A DNA stretch of 64,000 nucleotides from Corynebacterium kroppenstedtii (GCF_016894245.1 NZ_CP069792.1:682001-746000); one strand, 5' to 3'. Shown: positions 48,354 to 55,849, counted from the first letter of the stretch. A program made the numbers and translations. Notes: a model not told the origin generated them from the sequence alone.

Positions 48354-48378
48354 TATGCATCAATCGAACATCACGCCA
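48350..48378 (-). promoter_or_regulatory. Promoter of the MarR-type gene
   Basis: On the minus strand TGGCGT (48378-48373) and TATAGT (48355-48350) are spaced by 17 bases, ending 8 bases before ATG 48341. The -10 element overlaps the palindromic operator. Confidence 0.45.
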
Positions 48379-48864
48379 CCAGCCGGACGCAACACAGTTA
48401 ACCCCTTCGCCATCGTCCCCGATGCTGATAATTTTATACATTTCGTAGAAGTGGTGTTCGGAGGTCAGGAATTATCACACGTTCGTACTCCTGATCGAGA
48501 TGGGTCAATCATCCATGCAGGAGTGAATATAGGAAACTCCACCATCATGCTATTCGAACGTAAACCCGAATGGCCATTCACATCCTCCCTCTTACAAGTC
48601 TATGTGAAAAACCCCGCTACATGCCTCAACAAAGCCATCGAACACGATGCGCACATCGTAACCCCAATATCTGATTTCTATGGTGGATATAAAATCGCAC
48701 GAATTCTCGATCCTTGGCACAATCTATGGTGGCTATATGAACCGACAGAACAACCCCTTCCGCAGGATAAGCGCCACAGTGATACCGACTGGCACCATCG
48801 TAAGCCAAGCGTTGTATACACCTCACTTATCAACACAATGCGCAACCTAACACCCCCTCGTTGA
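48355..48864 (+). CDS. VOC-family protein (PhnB/glyoxalase-like) under MarR control
   Basis: 169 residues from ATG 48355. A single PhnB-type VOC module: VNPFAIVPDADNFIHFVEVV, GGQELSHVRTPDRDGSIIH, GNSTIMLFE, LQVYVKNPATCLNKAIEHDA and GYKIARILDPWHNLWWLYEP. The last segment matches the usual DP.G..W.L ending. Members bind or modify small molecules, some conferring antibiotic tolerance; the substrate is unknown. Divergent from the MarR gene with a shared operator, so it is probably induced by a ligand of that regulator. ATG 48340 in the same frame would overlap the operator and is less likely. Base composition is AT-rich. Confidence 0.82.
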   Translation: MHQSNITPPAGRNTVNPFAIVPDADNFIHFVEVVFGGQELSHVRTPDRDGSIIHAGVNIGNSTIMLFERKPEWPFTSSLLQVYVKNPATCLNKAIEHDAHIVTPISDFYGGYKIARILDPWHNLWWLYEPTEQPLPQDKRHSDTDWHHRKPSVVYTSLINTMRNLTPPR

Positions 48865-49282
48865 CAGAAATATTTTTCCTGAATATTTTTAAGCCCTCGC
48901 TTTTAAGAATGTATATAAAATCACCTCCAGCTGCTAATTTTATTTTTAGTTACTATCACACCTCGAGAACGGCATTGATAGATACCACTCGATTTGCACC
49001 GTCGAGCAAATGATTGAGATAAGAGAAAATGAACATAACATAATAATTATTCAGCACTGGTACTATCTTTTGCCTATGACTAGGAACCCCGTCGATGTTA
49101 GATCATCGCTTATTAAACATTGATCGCTCAATGAATACAATTCTTATCTTTCAGTATATACGATCATAATACGGTCTTACTTATCCTTAAAATGAAATAT
49201 TTTATCTTATATTATTAGGTGATAGTTCAGATTATTTGAGATAGAACTGCTGTTTTGAATTATAAAACAGTCGAAGCGGAGA
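48865..49282. other. AT-rich stretch without genes
   Basis: About 420 bases, strongly AT-rich (for example TTATTATTAGGTG and TATAAAATC runs), clearly below the GC of the core genes on either side. No frame or RNA gene is convincing. It looks like foreign or decayed DNA within the accessory region. Confidence 0.6.
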
Positions 49283-49480
49283 CTAGCTTCTTTCTGGCGT
49301 GAAGATGTCTTCAATTCGGCAGGAGAAAAATTCGGCCAGTTGAAAAGCTAGAGGCAAGGAAGGATCGTAGCGGCCTTTTTCGATGCTGATAACCGTCTGC
49401 CGCGAGACTCCCAGAGCCTCAGCTACCCTCTGCTGCGATAAACCGCGTTCGTCACGCAGTTCTTTAATTCGGTTTTCCAC
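49283..49480 (-). CDS. XRE-family transcriptional regulator (Cro/CI-type, stand-alone HTH)
   Basis: 65 residues forming one helix-turn-helix domain: ENRIKELRDERGLSQQRVAE, ALGVSRQTVISIEKGRYDPS and LPLAFQLAEFFSCRIEDIFT. This is the short YozG-like type that is commonly paired with a membrane protein. It starts 3 bases after the membrane-protein gene 49484-49939, so the two form an operon. Three CTTGACA half-sites in front of the operon are the likely autoregulatory operator. The ligand or sensing mechanism is unknown. Confidence 0.9.
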   Translation of the reverse strand: MENRIKELRDERGLSQQRVAEALGVSRQTVISIEKGRYDPSLPLAFQLAEFFSCRIEDIFTPERS

Positions 49481-49483
49481 AGC

Positions 49484-49939
49484 TCAGCTTTCGCGCCACT
49501 TGCGGAGACGATAACTAATGCTGAAAGCGACTATTTGGAAAGCTCCAAGATAGATGGTCAGCATAGATCCAGAGACCGAGAAATCCCAGAAAGTTGATAC
49601 GGTTCCGAGAACTCCCACCGAGACAAGACCAAGATGTAAGGTATCCTGTGCCGCATGTAAGTACCAATGGTTTTCAATTGATTTTTCAGGCTGGTCGATA
49701 GCGCCGTCGATGGTGCTCCGATCAACCATGAGAGCCCACGCAATCGTACTCATCGCGGGGGCAAGAATGACAAAGAAACAACCAGCGACAAGAATCCGAT
49801 TGTCGGTAAATTGTGTCAAAGCAACCAAAACCCCAAATACAGTAGCAAGAACGCTACCCATTAAAATGGAGAGTGCGATCAGTAGTTTTTGACCTCCCCC
49901 AAACTTTGCCCGTCCGAATCGAGTGCGTACAAAATCCAC
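49484..49939 (-). CDS. Membrane protein encoded with the XRE regulator
   Basis: 151 residues with four predicted helices: LLIALSILMGSVLATVFGVL, ILVAGCFFVILAPAMSTIAW, LGLVSVGVLGTVSTFW and MLTIYLGAFQIVAFSISY. The N-terminus is basic (MDFVRTRFGRAKFGGGQK). This architecture, a four-helix protein followed by a small XRE regulator, is widespread in Gram-positive bacteria. Its role is unknown; control of the regulator's activity or response to membrane stress has been proposed for similar pairs. First gene of the two-gene operon; the promoter/operator is described separately. Confidence 0.78.
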   Translation of the reverse strand: MDFVRTRFGRAKFGGGQKLLIALSILMGSVLATVFGVLVALTQFTDNRILVAGCFFVILAPAMSTIAWALMVDRSTIDGAIDQPEKSIENHWYLHAAQDTLHLGLVSVGVLGTVSTFWDFSVSGSMLTIYLGAFQIVAFSISYRLRKWRES

Positions 49940-49968
49940 GGTATCTCAACTCCCTGAAGTAAAGCATA

Positions 49969-50021
49969 CTTGACATCTAGAAGGTATAAATAGTCCACTT
50001 CAATGTCAAGTTTGCTTGACA
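49969..50021 (-). promoter_or_regulatory. Operator/promoter of the XRE-membrane protein operon
   Basis: A perfect inverted repeat TGTCAAG-TTTG-CTTGACA (50004-50021) and a further CTTGACA at 49969-49975. On the minus strand the palindrome supplies a -35 TTGACA (50009-50004), with TATACC or TACCTT as the -10 after 15-17 bases. Repressor binding would cover the -35 box and the start region. Confidence 0.65.
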
Positions 50022-50040
50022 CATAGTTCTGAGACACAAA

Positions 50041-50880
50041 ATAACCAGACTGGTTAGCGCACTGCGGCAGCCCTAGAACGAAATCCCCGCGTCGTTACCT
50101 CGCCCATCAGTGCGGCACCTACACTTAAAGATTGTTTCCGTTGGGCACGTGCAAGCACGTATTATCCCCTGAGGACATCTATTACTGCGTGAATTCGCCC
50201 CTCGAATAACCGCCCCCAGTTGTTAAAACATGAGGCCCGCGTCAATAAGTTGAACACATGGCCTTTGGGCACCTTATATGAAGGGCTATATGGCCGCTAG
50301 CCAGTAGGAACATCAAAGCCAGCAGTACCATGGAGGTCAATTCCTCTCTCAACATCGCGGCTGGCCCCGGGGCATCTTCAGTACCCACGAATGACTGCAG
50401 TGGGGTCGTCGTCACGCCGATGCAATGTTCATTGATCAATTCAAGGGGTGCCAGATTCGGCAACGACAGCTTATCGACGGAAACGATGGCTGGTAGGTGC
50501 GGATTCTATTACTACCGAGGCGACACATTCATATCTGACAGCTGCTAGAGGACGAAAAATTAGTCCTGAAGCTATCGGCATGTGAACCACTATTTTCCGC
50601 TTCCACCAAAGGGGGGCTGGCACCTGGTCGAGTGGCGTCGCTTATCACCGGCGGTCTGCCGATTTTCGTTGTAACAAGTAGAGAAGACTTTCGTCACGAT
50701 GGAGCTTCGTTTAGATCATAACAACGAAGAGACTATGTCCCACTTCAGAATGTACGGAATGCAACTTATCACCACTGATAAAGCATGGAAGTAGTGTCCC
50801 AGCCGCTCAGTTCTAGTAGATGCTTGCCATACCCGCGCCCACTTTCTACGAGGGGTATTTGTAATTGGTGATGTAGTCAG
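50041..50880. other. Gene-free stretch, probably decayed sequence
   Basis: About 840 bases. Open frames on both strands are under 75 codons, lack ribosome-binding sites and show no recognisable motif. Local GC varies abruptly, as in a mosaic of fragments. I can name no feature in it. Confidence 0.5.
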
Positions 50881-50896
50881 CGGACGCAAACAAAAA

Positions 50897-50928
50897 TATA
50901 GCCCCGCAGGGTGACCTGCGGGGCTATA
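50897..50928 (-). terminator. Intrinsic terminator of the 42-residue peptide gene
   Basis: A perfect 14-bp stem, TATAGCCCCGCAGG pairing with CCTGCGGGGCTATA around a 4-base loop. On the minus strand it is followed by ATTTTTGTTTG. It begins 18 bases after the TAG of the small gene. This is a textbook rho-independent terminator and the strongest in the window. Confidence 0.92.
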
Positions 50929-50945
50929 CTCTTGAGTAGTATTCA

Positions 50946-51074
50946 CTACTTACCCTGTGGTGCCGGAGCGTCCTGTGGTGCCGGGGCACTGTGGATTGCG
51001 TCAGGAATCAACTCGGCAGCCGGCTTGATGACCTCAGGGATGTGGTGGATATTCTGAACAAGAGCGTCAAACAT
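50946..51074 (-). CDS. 42-residue peptide, possible corynebacterial porin-like or secreted small protein
   Basis: The translation is MFDALVQNIHHIPEVIKPAA, then ELIPDAIHSA, then a Pro/Ala/Gln tail containing APAPQD and APAPQG, ending in Lys. It is short, acidic (5 Asp/Glu, 2 Lys), has no signal peptide, and its first 28 residues could form an amphipathic helix broken by prolines. Ribosome binding is excellent: AAAGGA with 7 bases before ATG. A strong terminator follows 18 bases after the stop. Size, acidity, lack of a signal peptide and monocistronic design recall the PorA/PorH peptides of corynebacteria, but I see no sequence identity to them. A transcribed regulatory RNA is the alternative. 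Confidence 0.7.
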   Translation of the reverse strand: MFDALVQNIHHIPEVIKPAAELIPDAIHSAPAPQDAPAPQGK

Positions 51075-51121
51075 GTTAGTTTCCTTTCTACGATACAACA
51101 TTGTTGACGTATCACTGCCTA

Positions 51122-51191
51122 CCCTTTGAATGGGTCAAAGGGCCGGGCCAGACCGTGCTGGACATGTCATATCTCATCTCCAGCACGGTCT
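51122..51191. promoter_or_regulatory. Two inverted repeats upstream of the 42-residue peptide gene
   Basis: CCCTTTGA-N5-TCAAAGGG (51122-51142, 8-bp arms) and AGACCGTGCTGG-N18-CCAGCACGGTCT (51150-51191, 12-bp arms) lie 48-117 bases upstream of the peptide start. The first overlaps a TTGACC that could be its -35 box, so it may be an operator. The second has no T run; it may be an operator or the hairpin terminator of the duplicated segment upstream. Confidence 0.55.
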
Positions 51192-51359
51192 AGGTAACTC
51201 CGCCCTGCTTGTAAGTGGATAGAAATGCTCTTTACTTCTCCTGAGAAAATGCGTGGTAGTAGTTAGCATTAATTTGGGGTTTGGCTGCGTTTGTCGCCCG
51301 AAGTCTTTCCTCTTTTAAAACACGCACGCACCAGGGATGGACGAGGTCAACGTCATGAT

Positions 51360-51510
51360 GCCACAAGCATGTGCCCCTATGAGTTTCAACCTGACGATTA
51401 ACCTCGACGCGCCCTGCGGAAAAGACGTCCTTTGCCTGACCGCGGGGTTCAACGAGGCTGGCTAACTTGATAAATTGACCAATTACGAATAGCCGTCACC
51501 GGAAAACTCA
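51360..51510 (-). pseudogene. Decayed copy of the S4-domain gene
   Basis: This stretch matches 47271-47440 base by base over long blocks, for example GTTTCAACCTG, AACCTCGACGCGCCC and GAATAGCCGTCACCGGAAAA on the plus strand. It has an internal deletion (the bases between TTGACC and GAATAGCC) and other gaps that break the frame, and the 3' part encoding the acidic tail is unrecognisable. It lies in the same relation to membrane protein copy B as the intact gene does to copy A. Confidence 0.75.
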
Positions 51511-51581
51511 TGTAGCCAGCTACATACGAGCACATGAGTGTGGCGAGGATAGTACCGCACTGGCCTCCGGTACGAGTGTGG

Positions 51582-51812
51582 TTAGTCTTTTTCTTTTTGC
51601 CACCGTTTTCGAGTCCACTGCCCTATGACTGTTCCAATTGCTACACAGGTCATAGTCCCGATGATGGCAAAAACGGTGACACGGTTCTCGACGTTAAGCG
51701 CACTGATCAACCACCACTCAATGGCCATAACGCACACAGCGATAACCAAGGATAAGAACATTGCCCGGGCAATCCGCTGCGCGGGAGGGTGAGTGGATTG
51801 TTTGCTCATCAT
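51582..51812 (-). CDS. Small two-helix membrane protein (copy B)
   Basis: 76 residues, paralogue of the protein at 47507-47734. The helices are AMFLSLVIAVCVMAIEWWLI and VFAIIGTMTCVAIGTVIG, and the C-terminus RKRWQKEKD is nearly the same. Start: AAAGG stands 7 bases before the ATG at 51812; ATG 51809 or 51827 are alternatives. The flanking S4 gene has decayed, yet this frame is intact with conservative changes, which suggests it has been kept by selection. Function unknown. Confidence 0.75.
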   Translation of the reverse strand: MMSKQSTHPPAQRIARAMFLSLVIAVCVMAIEWWLISALNVENRVTVFAIIGTMTCVAIGTVIGQWTRKRWQKEKD

Positions 51813-52030
51813 ACGCATCCTTTCCATCTGCCTCTCATATGTGTGGCCAGGCCAGAAACCGAGTCGGGTGAAATTCTAGACAGAGACGCCATCTAATACG
51901 CATGGTAGTCGAAAACCTTTTGTAAACTATACGAACTTATCAATGGGTAACCTATACTAGATTTGTGTGAGTTACTGACTACCACTAATCGGCTGTCGCC
52001 ACGAAGGAACGCTGAGGGAGGAAGACCGTT

Positions 52031-52297
52031 GTGGAAAATCGTACGGGCGCTCAAAAATTGACGAGCGGTAATATACGTCGATTCATATTCGTTCTAGCCT
52101 TGGTCTGCCTTGTATTCGCGACTGTTTTTTCACAAGCCGGGTGGGTCCATGACAATTACGTTAAAATTGTGTATCCATCTATGGGCGTGGCATTAATTAG
52201 CCTCTTCGCATCAAAGGATAGGCTGAACCTTAAAAATGTAGCTATGGCACTTATTATTGTCGTCGCCGTTATTGTGGCAGTTTCTTTTGCTGTTTGA
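52031..52297 (+). CDS. Small two- to three-helix membrane protein
   Basis: 88 residues from GTG 52031, with GGGAGG 10 bases upstream. Helices: IRRFIFVLALVCLVFATVFS (residues 15-34), IVYPSMGVALISLFA (46-60) and VAMALIIVVAVIVAVSFAV (70-88, at the very C-terminus). Not recognised. It is AT-rich and sits alone on the plus strand among other small membrane proteins and an SdpI-like protein. A TATACT lies at 51953-51958 as a possible -10, giving a leader of about 65 bases. Confidence 0.68.
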   Translation: MENRTGAQKLTSGNIRRFIFVLALVCLVFATVFSQAGWVHDNYVKIVYPSMGVALISLFASKDRLNLKNVAMALIIVVAVIVAVSFAV

Positions 52298-52421
52298 TTT
52301 GTGGTTTTAATGTACGCCCACGGCGTGTGATTGAGTTCGAACCCAGGATGCAGCTCACGCCAGGCATGGGCCGACCGCGCGTAAGCCTTTAACAGCGAAG
52401 ACGAGTGGACCGCTCCCGATC

Positions 52422-52592
52422 TCACCCCCGTCGTGTTTTAGACCTATTTACCAGGAAAGTTCCTATAGCAGTGATGACGAGAAATATAATCGCTCCCACA
52501 ACGGAATGATGCGCAAATCCAAGATAGAGCGATATAGCTACGCCACAAAGCAGAACAACAATGGCGTTTGGAGAAATCTTTACGCGCTTCAT
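52422..52592 (-). CDS. 56-residue membrane protein
   Basis: The translation starts MKRVKISPNAIVVLLCGVAI, continues SLYLGFAHHSVVGAIIFLVI and ends TAIGTFLVNRSKTRRG. It has two hydrophobic helices with basic ends, so it is probably a small inner-membrane protein with both ends in the cytoplasm. GGAGG lies 7 bases before ATG, a strong ribosome-binding site. Not recognised. It resembles in layout the other small membrane proteins of this accessory region but is not a copy of them. Confidence 0.68.
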   Translation of the reverse strand: MKRVKISPNAIVVLLCGVAISLYLGFAHHSVVGAIIFLVITAIGTFLVNRSKTRRG

Positions 52593-52830
52593 GTATTCCC
52601 TCCAATGGGGTGGCCTTTACCCACTTATAATAGCGAAGATTTCTGGATCAAAAACATAAAGCTCCGTACAAATGATGACACCGGGGTAAAGTTGACGTGG
52701 CAGAGTTAGCCTTTAATCGTGTGATCTAGCAAAAATCACCGATCAACTTGGTAGATGAGAAGGCGGGTAAACAGAAGGCCGATAAACAGCGGATCACATA
52801 CGTCTAAACGCCGTCATGAAAGCAGATTAT

Positions 52831-53220
52831 TTATACCCCGTCCGTCTGCTTCTGGTGATTGATCTCCTTGGCCGCATTGTTGGCAACCACAGCAGCCCAG
52901 CACAACCCACCAATGACCACAACATAACCAAGCACTCCGCAAGTAACGGCCACGACGCTCATTTCACCTCTGAAGAAAGAGGAAAAGAGAAGTGCTGCTG
53001 TAAGAATTAGTGCGACGATTCCTGTTCTTTTGAGAATCCGTGCTGCTGCGCGGTGCCCGACATTCCAACCTTCGTCAGATTTTTTCGTTTCTGTCGTTCT
53101 GATACCGATCGCCGAGTTTCTCGGAACCTTTCCCGAGGCCGCGTTTCCGGGGAGGGTCAAACACAAAACGCTCACGATCACAAGACCAACCGACGCGATC
53201 AAAGCTGCCACCACTGGCAT
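52831..53220 (-). CDS. SdpI-family membrane protein (immunity-like)
   Basis: 129 residues with three helices: VVAALIASVGLVIVSVLCLT, GIVALILTAALLFSSFF and VVAVTCGVLGYVVVIGGLCW. Between the first two is the family's conserved cytoplasmic segment PRNSAIGIRTTETKKSDEGW followed by NVGHRAAARI, corresponding to the IGIRTPWT...W...H...G signature of SdpI/YfhL. In Bacillus SdpI gives immunity to the SdpC toxin; corynebacterial members are uncharacterised. No sdpA/B/C-like genes are adjacent. AGAGGA stands 6 bases before ATG. Downstream of an ABC ATPase remnant on the same strand. Confidence 0.8.
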   Translation of the reverse strand: MPVVAALIASVGLVIVSVLCLTLPGNAASGKVPRNSAIGIRTTETKKSDEGWNVGHRAAARILKRTGIVALILTAALLFSSFFRGEMSVVAVTCGVLGYVVVIGGLCWAAVVANNAAKEINHQKQTDGV

Positions 53221-53246
53221 ATTGTTCCTCTTATCCTCTCACTCAC

Positions 53247-53513
53247 TTATCTGGATTCGATTGCGGAGAACAACGACGCAGCTGTCGGCGAACCCAAATT
53301 CCTCAGGAGCTTTCCATCGGAGATGACGACTGCCCTATCCCCCTGTGCTGCAATTTCCAGGTCGTGAGTAACCATGATCACCGTTGTACCCCGAGACGAC
53401 AGGCGAGAAAGTTCATCGATCACGACTCCGGTGGACGATGAGTCGAGTGCGCCGGTGGGCTCATCAGCGAAAAGAACGCGCGGTCTGACGAGGAGAGCTC
53501 GAACGATCGCCAC
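53247..53513 (-). pseudogene. C-terminal remnant of an ABC-transporter ATPase (MacB/LolD type)
   Basis: The frame gives VAIVRALLVRPRVLFADEPT and GALDSSSTGVVIDELSRLSS, then TTVIMVTHDLEIAAQGDRAV and a normal end. This covers the end of the signature helix, Walker B (LFADEPTGALD), D-loop and H-loop (THD) intact. Everything upstream (Walker A, Q-loop, LSGGQ) is missing: the preceding codons read GRGSGRKRRGS where LSGGQQQR should be. It is a 5'-truncated gene, about 90 of 220-250 residues. It may once have belonged with the SdpI-like gene downstream as an export or resistance module. Confidence 0.82.
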
Positions 53514-53638
53514 GCGCTGCCACGTCTCTTCCTGCCACTTCCACGTCCCCTTTTAAACCCATAATCGCAAGCCCATGATCGTCCTCCAGGGAGTAGTCCA
53601 GTTGACACGCCCTCCCCACCCGCGTAGTCGTAAATGAC

Positions 53639-54247
53639 ATGTCAATTACAGCACCATTCATTATTAACGACGAAGCCCTCAACGTCCTCTTCCGCGACGC
53701 CCACACCACCAGCGCATTCGAGGACACCAGCATCGACCCCGAGGTCATCAAATCCGTACGCGACCTCGTCAAATGGGGCCCGACTTCCATGAACAGCCAA
53801 CCACTGCGCATCATCGAGGTCCCCAAGGACAAGCGCTCCCGCCTCGTCCCCCACATGATGGGCAGCAACCAAGCCAAGACCGAAAAGGCGCCCCTCGCGT
53901 TCATCATGGCTGCAGACACGAACTTCCATAACAATCTGCCACAGCAGTTCCCCGCCGGTGGCAACGGCCCCCGCGACATGTATGAAAACAACAAAGAAGC
54001 ACGCACCGCCGTCGCTCTTCAGTCCGCAAACTTGCAGGCGGCTTACTTCATCTTGGGCCTCCGCGCTGTCGGACTAGGCGTCGGCCCGATGGGCGGTTTT
54101 GATGCCGATGCCGTCACACAAGAATTTCTTCGCGACGGCGAACAAGCCATCATGGTCATCATCGCCGGAGTCCCGGCAGACACCGACTCGCACCACCCGC
54201 GCGGACCACGGATGGACGACGCTGACGTCTTCCGCATCGCCGACTAA
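53639..54247 (+). CDS. RutE/HadB-like nitroreductase-family oxidoreductase
   Basis: A 202-residue FMN-dependent reductase of the malonic-semialdehyde-reductase (RutE) branch. Features: LFRDAHTTSAFEDTSIDPEV near the N-terminus, WGPTSMNSQPLRIIEV (FMN-binding and catalytic region), AVALQSANLQAAYFILGLRA and VGLGVGPMGGFDADAV. It probably reduces aldehydes or quinone-like substrates with NAD(P)H; the other rut genes are not here, so the physiological substrate is open. It is convergent with gltD and marks the return to core-like composition after the accessory region. Confidence 0.88.
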   Translation: MSITAPFIINDEALNVLFRDAHTTSAFEDTSIDPEVIKSVRDLVKWGPTSMNSQPLRIIEVPKDKRSRLVPHMMGSNQAKTEKAPLAFIMAADTNFHNNLPQQFPAGGNGPRDMYENNKEARTAVALQSANLQAAYFILGLRAVGLGVGPMGGFDADAVTQEFLRDGEQAIMVIIAGVPADTDSHHPRGPRMDDADVFRIAD

Positions 54248-54310
54248 CCACTGCCGACTAGCCACCGCCGAGTCCCGGCTGCTGCGGCCCGGCTACACCC
54301 ACATCAGCAG

Positions 54311-55849
54311 CTACGCCCGCATCGGCACGTCCGTCGGCATGATAGCGGCCGGCAAACTGGATTCGCCCATGAGCTGGCGATCCACCGCGGCAGCTGCCGA
54401 GCGGCCTTCCGAAATCCCCCACACGATGAGGGACTGCCCTCGGCCTGCGTCGCCAGCAACAAACACCGGCGCCCGGAACCCAGCCGTGAGTGGCACCTCC
54501 GCGCGGAAGTTCTCGTCGCGAACAATCCGGCCGCGGCCGTCGATCTCCAGGCCCAACTCGTCGACAATCCCGGCGCGATCCACAGAAGCGAAGCCCATCG
54601 CGAGCAGCACCAGATCCGCGTCGATCTCGAAATCGGAACCCTCAATGGGGATCGTGCCCTCTGGGGTGCGGTCCACCAGGGTGCCCTTCAGCCCCGTGAC
54701 CTTTCCGTCGGTGCCGATAAACTCCACCGTGTTCGTTTTCCACTGGCGGTTGCCCAGCGGGTGCCCTTTCACGCGGGCGTCCAGGCCGAGCTTTTCCACA
54801 AGCTCCTTTTCTTCCTCGCCGGAGACCTCATACTCGCCCTCTTCGTGGGCCGTTGCGACGCGAAGCTTGCGGGGGAAGGTTGGCCAGGGCGTTGATGCCG
54901 CCCGTGTCCGCGGCGGCTTCGGGCCGATATCGAACTGCACGACGCTCTTCGCGCCCTGACGCAGCGCCGTCCCGAAGCAGTCCGTGCCCGTGTCGCCACC
55001 ACCGACGATCACGACGTTCTTTCCGCGCGCGTCGATCGTCGATACTTCTCTGTCCCCTTCCTGGACCTTGTTGGCCTCTGGGAGGTACTCCATCGCCTGG
55101 TAGACGCCTTCTAAGTCGCGGCCCTCAATGGGCAGGTCGCGGCCGATGGTCGAACCGATCGCCAACACCACGGCGTCGAAGCCTTGCAGGTCGCTCACGG
55201 ACGGGGAAATGTTGGTGCGGAACTGGGTACCCTCCGCCACCATCTGTTCCAGGCGGCGGTTGATCCACTTCTTCTCCATCTTGTACTCGGGAACACCGTA
55301 GCGCATCAGACCCCCCAGGCGGTCGTGGCGCTCGAACACGGTGACGTCGTGGCCCGCGCGGGTGAGCTGCTGGGCGGCCGCCAACCCGGCAGGGCCGGAG
55401 CCCACCACGGCGACCGACTGGCCCGTCGAAAATGAAGGACGAATGGGCTTCACAAAGTCATGTTCAAAGCCATATTCGACAATCTCCAGCTCGACATTCT
55501 TAATCGTGACGGGGTCATCATTGATGCCCAGAACACACGCCCCTTCACACGGCGCGGGGCACAACCGGCCCGTGAACTCCGGGAAGTTGTTGGTCGCGTG
55601 AAGGCGGTCAAAGGCCTCACGCCACCGGCCCAAACGAACCAAGTCGTTCCACTCCGGGATGATGTTCCCCAGTGGGCAACCATCATGGCAGAACGGGATC
55701 CCGCAATCCATGCACCGCGTCGCCTGCTGGCGCAGATCCGTTAGGTCTTGTTTTTCGTACACCTCATGCCAGTCCAACAGCCGAAGCGGAACCGGCCGGT
55801 GGGCTTTGTCGTGGCGGGAATACTTTTGAAATCCATGTGGGTCAGCCAT
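54311..55849 (-). CDS. gltD: Glutamate synthase (NADPH) small subunit
   Basis: Supplies electrons from NADPH to the large subunit for glutamine-dependent glutamate synthesis. 512 residues. The N-terminal domain has iron-sulphur cysteines in CMDCGIPFCHDGCPLGN and CPAPCEGACVLG. The FAD site is VAVVGSGPAGLAAAQQL and the NADPH site VVIVGGGDTGTDCFGTAL; LVLLAMGFASVDR and APVFVAGDAGRGQSLIVWGI close the fold. Its ATG overlaps the gltB stop (TGATG), so the subunits are coupled. In C. glutamicum gltBD responds to nitrogen through AmtR; I found no clear AmtR box here. Confidence 0.96.
   Translation of the reverse strand: MADPHGFQKYSRHDKAHRPVPLRLLDWHEVYEKQDLTDLRQQATRCMDCGIPFCHDGCPLGNIIPEWNDLVRLGRWREAFDRLHATNNFPEFTGRLCPAPCEGACVLGINDDPVTIKNVELEIVEYGFEHDFVKPIRPSFSTGQSVAVVGSGPAGLAAAQQLTRAGHDVTVFERHDRLGGLMRYGVPEYKMEKKWINRRLEQMVAEGTQFRTNISPSVSDLQGFDAVVLAIGSTIGRDLPIEGRDLEGVYQAMEYLPEANKVQEGDREVSTIDARGKNVVIVGGGDTGTDCFGTALRQGAKSVVQFDIGPKPPRTRAASTPWPTFPRKLRVATAHEEGEYEVSGEEEKELVEKLGLDARVKGHPLGNRQWKTNTVEFIGTDGKVTGLKGTLVDRTPEGTIPIEGSDFEIDADLVLLAMGFASVDRAGIVDELGLEIDGRGRIVRDENFRAEVPLTAGFRAPVFVAGDAGRGQSLIVWGISEGRSAAAAVDRQLMGESSLPAAIMPTDVPMRA

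Noticed and set aside
50045-50085. tRNA-like stretch (GACTGGTTAGCGCACTGC)
   Set aside because: It resembles a D-arm, but no T-loop, acceptor stem or anticodon arm can be placed around it.
50242-50548. Overlapping open frames of about 72 codons on both strands
   Set aside because: No ribosome-binding sites, no recognisable motif and no neighbours that would explain them.
52156-52425. Minus-strand open frame overlapping the 88-residue membrane protein gene
   Set aside because: It is the complement of a better-supported gene; a faint integrase-like look of its N-terminus could not be tied to any conserved residue.
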